Source: Planctomycetota bacterium (GTDB taxonomy: Bacteria; Planctomycetota; J058). Taken from it: a stretch of 64,000 bases of DNA. This document shows, in pieces, positions 7,624-17,200 of this stretch (position 1 is the first letter of the stretch; each line of letters begins with the position of its first letter). The notes under the pieces were generated by a model. The model was not told the origin of the DNA and did no database searches. It saw only the letters and a list, made by a program, of their open reading frames with translations. The position numbers and the translations under genes are program-made. The stretch covers positions 124,001-188,000 of the forward strand of contig JAMLIC010000014.1 of NCBI GenBank assembly GCA_023954375.1. Reading direction: 5' to 3'.

Positions 7624-10600
7624 ATGCAACCGCGCCGCTTCGCGCTCCCCGCCCTCCTCGCCCTCCTGACCGCGTCTGCCCCGGCCCTGGCGCAGAACCG
7701 GCCGACACCGCCGCGCCCGCCGGCGCAGCCCGGCCCGACCGACCGGCCCGACCGCACGGTGTACGTGCCGATCGACGACTTCGACAAGATCTTCGACCGG
7801 GAGCAGGGCGGCGTCTTCGTCCCCTACCAGGAGCTCCTGCGCCTGCTCGACCGCGCCAACGCGCGCCCGACCCCGCCGCCCGTGACGCCGACCGCGCCGC
7901 CCGCCGAGTACGTCCTCGTCGGCGCCCAGCTCAAGGGCACGGCCGGCGAGCGCGTCGTGCAGTTCGAGGCGACCTTCGACATCGAGGTCCTCGAGGCCGA
8001 GCGCTGGGTGATCGTCCCGATCGGCCTGGCCGAGGCGTCGCTCGAGGACGTGCGCACCACCCAGGGGCGCGCGGTCGTCGGGCCGATGGCCGCGCTCGCC
8101 GCCCAGGCGGGCGGCGCGCGCCGCGGGCCCGACGCCCTGCCGACCACCGGCTACGGGATCATCCTCCGCGGCGCCGGGCGCGTGCAGACGACGGCGCGCT
8201 TCGCCGTGCCGATCTCGAGCAAGCCGGGCGAGTCGACCTTCGGGCTGTCGCTGCCGGGCGCGGCCCTGTGCAACTTCGAGGTGGCCCTGCCCCAGTCGGG
8301 GCTGCGCGTGCGCGTCGACAACGCCCTGGCCACCGAGGAGCTGTCGGACGAGCGCGCCGACCAGACGAAGGTCCGCGCCTACTTCGGCGCCGCGGCGCGG
8401 GCCAACGTGACCTGGAACCCGCGGCCGAAGCAGGTCGAGGGCGAGGAGCGCGACCCGCTCCTGTTCGCCGAGACCGAGACGTCGGTGCGCCTCGACGAGG
8501 GCGTCCTCCAGGCCACCGCCCGGATCGCCTACCGGATCCTCCAGGCGCCCTGCGGCGAGTTCCGCGTCCAGTTCCCGAAGGGCTACACCCTCCTGAACGT
8601 GCGCGGCGAGAACATGAGCGCGATCCCCGTGCCCGAGCAGGCGGGCGACGCGCAGACGATCACCGTGCGCCTGCACGACAAGGTCAAGGACGCCTACGCC
8701 CTCGAGCTGCGCCTGGAGCGCATCCTGCCCGAGGGGACGAAGGAGCTCGAGCTGCCGCGCGTCGTCACGCTGGGCACCGAGCGCGAGAGCGGCATCGTCG
8801 GCGTGCGCGGCTCCGAGTTCCTGACGCTCGAGCCGGCCGCGCTCCAGGGCGTGTCGCAGGTCGACGCGACCTCGATCCCGCAGGCGATCGCCCGCGACCT
8901 GGGCGTCCAGCCGCGCGACGCGCGCCCGCCGCTCGGCTTCCGCTACCTGCGCCAGCCCTACGCCCTGCAGGTGAAGGTCGGGCGCGTCGAGCCTGAGGTC
9001 GAGGGCCGCCTGTTCGGCCTCACGATGGTCAAGGACGACGAGGTCGCGCTGGCGACGATCGTCCACTACACGGTGCGCAAGCGCGGGATCTTCGGCGTCC
9101 GCGCCCGCCTGCCGCAGGGCTTCGTCCTCAACGCGTCCGAGAGCTTCGACGAGACGGTCAAGGACCACCGCATCGTCCCGGCCACCGCCGAGGAGCGCGC
9201 GCAGGGGCTCGGCGACGTGCTCGTGGTCGACTTCGTCAACCAGCGCCAGCCGGGGACGTTCCCGCTGACGATCATCGGCACGCTCCGCCGCGCGTCGTCG
9301 ACCGTGGCCCAGGGCGACACGATGCCCCTGCCGCGCCTGCGCCTGCTCGACGTGGTCAAGGAGACGGGCGTCCTGGCGGTCGGCGCGCAGACGCACCTCC
9401 AGCTCACGCAGGAGGGGAGCCCGACGGGCCTGCGCCCGGTCGGCGCGCCCGAGCTCCGCCGGCTGAGCTTCCCCTTCGCCGCCGGCCAGGGCGAGGACAT
9501 CACCTTCGGCTACGCCTACCTGCGGCCCGAGGCGGTCGCGGCCAGCTTCGGCCTGAAGAAGCGCGAGCCCAAGGTCACGGCGCGCGTGGAGAAGCTCGTC
9601 GACGCGCAGGAGGACCAGGTCAAGGTCGAGACGACGGTCCACTACACGGTCGAGTACGCCGGGATCGAGCAGGTGCGCCTGGCCGTGCCCGCCGCGCTGA
9701 ACACCGACGAGAAGCTGAAGATCGACGGCGACGTCGTCCAGGACCGCCGCTGCGAGGTCACCGAGGTCCCGCACTTCGGGGAGATGGCCGTCTGGACGAT
9801 CTCGCTCCGGGGCAAGCGCACGGGCGCGTTCGCGCTGCAGCTGCGCTACGAGCTCAAGCTCGACGACTTCAAGGCCGGCCAGCAGAAGGACGTCACCCTG
9901 CACGAGGTGAAGGTCCTCGACTGCTTCACCGAGACGGGCGACATCGCCCTCCTCAAGCACGAGAACCTGGTGATCTCGGACAAGGTGCGCGACGGCGTCG
10001 AGCGCCGCGACCAGCGCGAGCTGCCGGACGCCCTGCGCGCCCGCGGCGCGATCCAGGCCTTCCGCTACGTCGACCACGCCAAGCCCTGGCGCCTGACGCT
10101 GCAGATCACGAAGTACGACTTCCAGGCGCCGCTCGGGATCCTCGTCCGGCACCTGCACCAGGAGGAGGTGCTCGACCTCGACGGCCGCCTCAAGGCCGAG
10201 GCGTTCATCCTCCTGCAGAACAACGCCGAGCAGTTCCTGACCGTGCGCCTGCCTGCGGGCGCCGAGGTGCGCGACCTGCTCGTGCACGGCAAGCGCCAGG
10301 AGTGGTCGGTCGTCCCGGGCGCCGCCCTGCCGACGGTGCAGGTGCAGCTGGGCGAGGCGACGAAGGTCCACCGCGACCAGCCGTTCTCGATCCGCCTGCG
10401 CTACGACGTCCCGGCCGGGTCGCTCGGCGGCCTGGGCGGCGTCGAGCTCCACACGCTGCGCTTCCCGCTCAGCGAGACGGCCGGCGCCGACGCGCCCGAG
10501 GTGCCGGTGGCGCGGCTGACGCGCGCCCTCTACCTGCCGACCGAGCGGGCCTACCTCGAGTTCGACACCGACGCCCGCAAGCACTTCGACGACACGACGC

Positions 10601-11256
10601 TGTGGGAGGACCTCAAGGCGGCCGTCGGCGTGCGCGTCGACCGCGAGCGCGGCGGCGTCGGCCGGCACGCGGCCCTGCAGGCGATCTCGAACCTGCGCGC
10701 CGCGGCGCCCGGCGACCCGAGCCAGCGCTACGCGGCGCTCGAGGTGCCGGCGCAGCACCACGCGCGGGTGTTCGAGAAGCTCGACAACCCCTCGCGCCTG
10801 ACGATCCGCTACGCGTCGTGGCCGGTGCTCTTCTTCCTCGACGTCCTGGCGCTCGTCGCCGTCGTGGCGCTGGGCGGGTTCCTCGACGCGCGCAAGCTCG
10901 TCCCGGGGGCCGGCTACGTGGCGGTCGCGGGCGCGCTGGCGATCCTCGGGGCGACCTTCCTCGGCAAGGCCTGGGAGCCGTTCTTCGCCTCGGGCCTCGT
11001 CGGGGCGGTCGGCCTGGGCGCGTTCTTCCTCGGCCGCGGCGCCTGGCGCGAGCTGACGGTCGAGCGCCACGCGCGGCGCATGGCCGAGCTCGCCCAGGAG
11101 GCGCAGGTGGCCAAGGCCCGCGCCCAGGCGGCCGAGGCCGAGGCGCGGGCCCGCGCCGGCGGGACCGTCGCCGTGGCCCCGCGCGACCCGAAGGCGGGCG
11201 GCGGCGACGCCGCCGGCGCCGACCAGATCCAGCTCGACCAGGGTCCGCAGGCCTGA
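7624..11256 (+). CDS. Giant exported protein with VYVP motif and C-terminal membrane anchor
   Basis: 1210 aa from the ATG at 7624, which follows GGAGAGGA; the open frame extends upstream but without protein-like sequence. A signal peptide ends near 'APALAQ' (residue 24). Near residue 45 is 'VYVPIDDFDKIF', followed by about 1000 residues of beta-rich sequence with no domain I can name, then three hydrophobic segments (about 1065-1145) and a short Ala/Glu/Arg-rich coiled coil (about 1150-1180). Most of the chain should lie outside the cytoplasmic membrane, anchored at the C-terminus. The next gene encodes a related, larger protein 31 bases downstream, so the two are probably an operon and may work together. 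Such giants with this motif are, from memory, typical of planctomycete genomes. No catalytic motif was found. Confidence 0.8.
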   Translation: MQPRRFALPALLALLTASAPALAQNRPTPPRPPAQPGPTDRPDRTVYVPIDDFDKIFDREQGGVFVPYQELLRLLDRANARPTPPPVTPTAPPAEYVLVGAQLKGTAGERVVQFEATFDIEVLEAERWVIVPIGLAEASLEDVRTTQGRAVVGPMAALAAQAGGARRGPDALPTTGYGIILRGAGRVQTTARFAVPISSKPGESTFGLSLPGAALCNFEVALPQSGLRVRVDNALATEELSDERADQTKVRAYFGAAARANVTWNPRPKQVEGEERDPLLFAETETSVRLDEGVLQATARIAYRILQAPCGEFRVQFPKGYTLLNVRGENMSAIPVPEQAGDAQTITVRLHDKVKDAYALELRLERILPEGTKELELPRVVTLGTERESGIVGVRGSEFLTLEPAALQGVSQVDATSIPQAIARDLGVQPRDARPPLGFRYLRQPYALQVKVGRVEPEVEGRLFGLTMVKDDEVALATIVHYTVRKRGIFGVRARLPQGFVLNASESFDETVKDHRIVPATAEERAQGLGDVLVVDFVNQRQPGTFPLTIIGTLRRASSTVAQGDTMPLPRLRLLDVVKETGVLAVGAQTHLQLTQEGSPTGLRPVGAPELRRLSFPFAAGQGEDITFGYAYLRPEAVAASFGLKKREPKVTARVEKLVDAQEDQVKVETTVHYTVEYAGIEQVRLAVPAALNTDEKLKIDGDVVQDRRCEVTEVPHFGEMAVWTISLRGKRTGAFALQLRYELKLDDFKAGQQKDVTLHEVKVLDCFTETGDIALLKHENLVISDKVRDGVERRDQRELPDALRARGAIQAFRYVDHAKPWRLTLQITKYDFQAPLGILVRHLHQEEVLDLDGRLKAEAFILLQNNAEQFLTVRLPAGAEVRDLLVHGKRQEWSVVPGAALPTVQVQLGEATKVHRDQPFSIRLRYDVPAGSLGGLGGVELHTLRFPLSETAGADAPEVPVARLTRALYLPTERAYLEFDTDARKHFDDTTLWEDLKAAVGVRVDRERGGVGRHAALQAISNLRAAAPGDPSQRYAALEVPAQHHARVFEKLDNPSRLTIRYASWPVLFFLDVLALVAVVALGGFLDARKLVPGAGYVAVAGALAILGATFLGKAWEPFFASGLVGAVGLGAFFLGRGAWRELTVERHARRMAELAQEAQVAKARAQAAEAEARARAGGTVAVAPRDPKAGGGDAAGADQIQLDQGPQA

Positions 11257-11287
11257 GCGACCGCCAGAGAACGCGAGGAGGACCGCC

Positions 11288-14200
11288 ATGAGCGCCACCA
11301 CGAAGCGCCTCACCCTCGGGGTCTTGCTCTGCGCCGGCGTCGCCGCCGCGCAGGACGCGCCGGAGCCGGCCCCCGGCCCGGCGAAGGTCGAGCGGGTCTA
11401 CGTGCCGGAGCGCGCCTTCGAGCGCGTGCTCCAGCGCCACCCGCGCGGGGTGGTCGTGCGCGACCAGGAGCTCGACGAGCTCCTGCGCCGGGCCGGCCTC
11501 CGCCCGCCGGTGGCCGAGGAGCCGGCGCCGCCGGTCGCCGCCACGATCCGCCAGGTGCGGGCCGCGGGCGGCGTGACCGACGGCGTGGCCACGGTCGCCT
11601 GCGAGGCCGACGTGCAGGTGCTGGCGCGCGGCGAGGTGGCGCTCCTCCTGCCCCTGCGCGGGGCGGGCCTGCGGCGGCTGACGGTCGACGGCGCGCCGGC
11701 GCGGGTCCTGCCCGACGCCCGGGGCGTGCGCGTCGTGCTGCGGGGCGCGGCCGACCCGTCGGCGCCCGAGACGCGCAAGGTCGCCTGGGAGCTCGGCGCG
11801 CGCGTCGAGCCGGGCGAGGAGCGCGGCGCGGGGATCCTCACCCTGCCCATGCCGGCCGCGGCCGCGGGCAAGCTCGACCTGCTGGTGCCCGGCGACGTCG
11901 AGGTCGTCGTCCCGCAGGCGGCCGCGCCGGTCCAGCAGACGCAGCTCTCGCGGGGCCGGTCGAACATCGCCGACGACGCGCGCACGAGCCAGGGGTGCAT
12001 CGCCTGGGCGCGCGGCCTCGAGGGCGACCGCACCCGGATCGACGGCGCGTTCGGAGGCTCGCACGGGGAGGGGCAGGTCGTCGTGAGCTGGCGGCCGCGC
12101 CGCTCGGCGATGGACGTCACCCCCTACGTCGTCGCCGACGAGCGGAGCGTGTTCTGCGTGCGCCAGGGCGTCGTGACCCTGGACGCCGTGGCCACGCTCG
12201 AGGTCTACCGCGCCGGCCGCGACCGCTTCTCGATCGACCTGCCGCCGGGCTTCGTGGCCCGCTCGCTCGCGATCGAGGGCGAGGAGGCCACCCAGAGCCA
12301 GCGCGGCGACCGCGTGGAGCTGGTCCTCGGCGCCCCGCGCACCGGACGCTTCGTCGTGCGCCTGCGGGCCGAGCTGACGACCGGGATCGGCGAGGGCCGC
12401 CAGCAGCTCGCCCTCCAGCCGCTCGGCTTCCCCGACGTCCAGCGCGCCTCCGGCCTCGTCGGCCTGGCCCAGGGCGACGGCACGGTCGTCGGCTTCGACG
12501 AGGTGACCGGCCTCGAGCGCGCCGACGCGGGCGACCTCGGCGCCACCCCGACGGGCGGCGACGTGCTCCTGCGCGTCTACCGCCGCCTGCCCGCGCCGGC
12601 GCGCCTGGCCGTGAGCGCCGCCCCGCAGGCGCCGCGCGTGGACCTCGTCATGCGGGCCGTCGTGGGCCTGGGCGAGCGCGAGGCGCGCGCGCTCACGATC
12701 TTCCAGTTCCGCGTGCAGGAGGGGCGCGTCTTCCGCGTGTCGGCCGACGTCCCCGGGTTCGGCGTCGAGACGGTCCAGGTCCGGCTCGTGCGCGGCGGCG
12801 CGACGGTCGAGCCCGTGCACCAGCTCACCGTGACCGAGGGCGCCGTCCTGGTCGAGCTGCAGGAGGCCCTGCGCGCCGGGCAGGAGCTGTTCCTGAACGT
12901 GCAGGCCGTGCGCGAGGAGCCGCAGGGGCTCGCCGGGCGCACGGTCGACGTGCCGCGGATCACCGGGTCGCCGGCGACGACCTTCCGCGGCCACGTCGGC
13001 TTCGCCCCCGACGAGGCGTTCCGGGTGACGGGCGCCGCGCAGGCCGGCCTGACGGCGATCCCGGCGGCCGAGCTGCCGCGGGCCGGCCTCGACGTCGCGG
13101 GCCTGGTCCTCGGCTACCGGATCGACGGGCCCGACTACGCGGGCCAGGTCCACCTGACGCCGCGCGAGACGCGCGTCTCGTCGCAGCTCACGACGCACCA
13201 CCGCGTCGCCGAGCGCGTGGTCGAGACCGACGCCCTGATCGAGCTCGACATCGAGGGCGCGCCGGTGACCACGCTCGAGCTGCTCCTCCCGGCCGGCGTC
13301 GGTCGCCTGGCCCGGATCGAGGCGCCCGACCTCAAGGACGACCGCGAGCTCCTGGGCACGACGGACGACGGCCGCGAGCGTTGGCGCCTGACGTTCGAGC
13401 AGCGCAAGGCCGGGCTCCTGCCGCTCCGCGTGCGCTTCGAGACGACCGCCGCGGCGGACGCCGGCCAGGACGCCACGGTCGAGCTGCCGCGGGTCGCCGT
13501 CGCGGGCGCCTTCCGCGAGCGCGGGCAGGTGGCCGTCTTCTCGAGCGACGCGACCGAGCTGCAGGCCGACGCCCAGGGCCTGCGCGCGGTCGAGGTCGCC
13601 GACGTGGCGCCGCTGCCGGGGTCGGCGTTCACGGGCCGCCCGCTCTTCGGCTACACGCACACGGCCGCCGACCACCGGCTCGAGCTCACGGTCAAGCGCC
13701 GCGACGCGGCCGCCGTGCTCGCGGCGGTCGTCGAGCGCCTCGAGCTGAAGACGAGCGCCGCGCCCGACGGGCTCTCGCGCCACGAGGCGGTGTTCCACGT
13801 GCGGCGCCTCGAGTCGCAGTTCTTCGCCCTCAAGCTGCCCGAGGGCGCCCAGCTGTGGAGCGTCGTCGTCAACGGCCAGGGCGTGAAGCCGGCCGAGCAG
13901 GAGGGGCTCAAGCTCGTGCCCCTGCCGTCGGGGCCCACGGGCGGGCTCGACGCGATCAGCGTCACCTACACCTTGCGCCGCGGCGCCTGGGGCGTGACCA
14001 GCCGCGCCGAGCTCGCGGCCCCGGAGCTCCTCGTGTCGCGCGACCGGCCGGTGCCGGTGCTGCGCACGCGCTGGACCCTGGCCCTGCCCGACGACTACCG
14101 CGTGCTCGAGTTCGCGGGCAACCTGCGCGGCGCCGACGCCGGGGCCGCCCCGCCGCTGGCCCTCGGTGTGTGGCGCGGGGTGACGCAGGCGCAGCTGCCG

Positions 14201-17200
14201 GTCCTGCTCCTGCTGCTCGCCCTGGCGCTCGGCGCCAGCGCCCGGGCCCGCGCGGCCCTGGTGGCCGGGCTGGCGCGCTCGGGGACGCAGGCCCGCGGCG
14301 CGGGCCAGGCGCTGGCCGGGGTGATCACCCTGCGGCGCGTGCTCGTGGGCGCCGGCGTGGCCGCGACCGCGGGGCTGTGCCTCTTCGTCCCGACGCTGGG
14401 TGTGGCGCGGAAGGGGAGCGCGGAGCGCTCGGGCAGCTACCCCGTGCCCACCGCGAGCGCGCCCATGGACTCCGCGTTCCTCGACGACGCGGTCACTGCG
14501 CAGCTGGCGACCGAGGAGGCGCAGGTCGAGCAGGAGATGCGCCGCCGGGTCGTCCTCGCGGACATGGAGTTCGCCGACGCGCCCGCGACTGGCGGCCGCG
14601 GCAGGGGCGGCCGCTTCGAGCCCGAGGGCGCCGCGCCGCAGCAGAAGGCCGAGGAGCGGGCCAAGCGGGACGCAGAGCGCGGCGAGGCCGAGAGCCGGCA
14701 GCGCCGCCGCGCGTCCGAGCCGCCGGCCCCCCTGGCCCCGCCGCCGCCGGCCCCGCCGGCCGCGGCCGAGCCCATGCCCGCGCCGCGCCCGGCCCGGCCG
14801 CAGACCGCGGCCCCCGGCCGCGGCCCGGCGGCCGACCACGGCCCGACCGGCAGCGCCCGCCTCGGCCGCCTCCAGGCGGACGACAAGGACGGGCCCGCGT
14901 CCGAGGCCGACGAGGTGGACGGCTTCGCCGGGTCGAACGAGGCGGGCGCGGCCCCGCCCGAGGAAGCGCCGGCGGCGCCGGTGCTCGACCCGTCCGCGCT
15001 CGGGATGGCCTTCGGCGGCGGCGCGGGCGGCGAGGGCAAGGAGACCGAGCCGGCCGTCCGCAAGGAGGCCGCCGTGTCCGACGACCTCCTCGCCGGCCGC
15101 GTGGGCCTGCGGTCGCTCGTCCTGGCGCTCCCGGCCGTCGGCCGCGACGTGCTGCTCGAGCGCCCGGGCGGGCAGGCGCGCCTCGACGTGCAGGTCGTCC
15201 GCGACGACGCGCTCACGGTCGGCGCCGGCGCCCTGGCCCTCGTCGGCCTGCTCGCGGGCGTGCTCGTCCCGGGCCGGGCGAAGGTCAGCTACCTGGGCCT
15301 GGCGCTCGTGGGCCTGGGGGTCCTCACGGCCCTGCCCTACGTGCTGGCCGACGCGCGGGCCACGCCGCTCCTCAACGCGCTGGCGCTCGGGCTCGTCCTG
15401 GCCGGGCCGGTCCACGCCCTGCGCGGGCTCGCGACCCTGGCCGCGCGCGCGGCCGCCGAGGCCGGCCCCCGCGACGACGCCCTGCGCGCCCTGGGCGTGC
15501 TCACGGGTGGCCTCGCGGCGGTGTGCCTGGTGATCACCGGGCTCGCCCTGGCCTCGCGCGGCGGCGGCAGCGCCGAGGCGGCGGCCGTGTTCGGCGGCAC
15601 CGCGGGGGCGCTCGTCGTGATCTGCGCCGGCCTCGTCCTCCAGGCGCGCTGGGCGCTCGTGCCCGCGCTGGTCGTCGGCCTGGCGCACGCCGGCCTGGGC
15701 GCGCTCGTCCTGCAGGACGCCTGGCGCCACGGCCCGGGCGGCGCGGTCGCGCTCGTCGGCGCCTGGACGGTCCTGTTCGGCCTGGCGGGGCTCTCGGCGC
15801 TGGCCCTCCTGCTCGGGGGCGCGACGGCGTCGCTCGCCGCCGGCCCGGCCTCGGGCCCCGGCGCCGCGCCGGCCGCTCGGGGCGTCGCGGGCTTGCTGCT
15901 CCTGGCCGCGCTCCTCGGCGCGCCCGGGACCGCGAAGGCGCAGGAGGCGCCGCCCGCCGGCGCCCCGCCGCGGGTCTACGTGCCGTACGACCCGGCCCGG
16001 CCCGACGCCAAGCCCGGCGACGTCTACGTGCCCGAGGACGTCTACCTGGAGCTCTGGCGGCGCGCCTACCCGGACCGCGCGCCCACGCCGGCGGTGCCGG
16101 CGGCGACGCACGCGATCGGGCACGTGGCCTACGAGGGTGCGCTCGACGCGTCGGGGCTGAAGCTCGAGGCGAAGGTCGCGGTCGACGTCCTGGGCGAGGG
16201 CTGGGCCCGCTGCCCGCTCGGGCTCCTGGGCGCCGGCCTCAAGGACGCGAAGGTCCAGGGCGGCAAGCCGGGCGCCCGCGTCCGCGTCGCCCCGGCCGGC
16301 GGGCTCGAGCTCGTGGCCGAGGGGCCGGGCAGCTACGTCGTGACGCTCGACCTCGTCGTCCCCCAGCTCCAGGGCGGCCACGTGTTCGCCGCCGTGCCGA
16401 CCTCGGCCGCGACCCTGCGCGTGCGCTCGACGATCAAGGACCGCCGCGTCGTCGTCGGCGGGGCGCGCGCCCAGACCGAGGAGCGCGCGCCCGACGGCGC
16501 GCTCGTCGTGGACGCGAGCCTGGGCGACGCGCCCCGCGTGCACCTGACGCTCTCCGGCCGCGAGGTCCTCTCGTCGGGCGGCGCGTCCGAGGCGGCGGCC
16601 ACGACGAACACGCTCGTGTGGGTGCGCCGCGGCCGCGTCGTGGCGCTGGCGCAGGTGACGTTCGACATCACCGGCGACGGCCGCGAGGGCTTCCTCTTCG
16701 ACGTGCCGCCCGGGTTCCAGGTGACCAGCGTCCAGACCGACGGCCTGCGCGCCTGGCGCCTCGACGACCAGGGCCGCCTCGAGCTGGCCCTGCGCCGCCC
16801 GACGGGGGCGCGCGCCACCGTGACGATCTGGGGCGAGCAGGTGCTCGCGCCCGAGGTCACGCGCCTCAAGGCGCCGCAGCTCGTGCCGCAGGGCGTGAGC
16901 CGCGAGGCGGGGGTCGTCGGGCTGGCGGTCGAGGACGGGCTGCGCGTCCGGCCGCTCGACCCGGCGGCCGGCCTGCGCCAGGTGCAGGCCGGCGCGCTCT
17001 CGGGCCTGGCGCGGACGCTCGGCGCCGGGTCGGTCGAGCGCGCCTACGGGTTCGCCCGCCGGCCGGCCGAGCTCGAGCTCGAGCTCGTCCGCGAGCCGGT
17101 CGAGGTCCGGGCCGACGTCGAGCTCCGCGCCACGGTGCTCCCCGACCGCATCACCCTCCAGGCCGAGGTGGGCTACGACGTGCGCAAGGGCAAGGTCCAC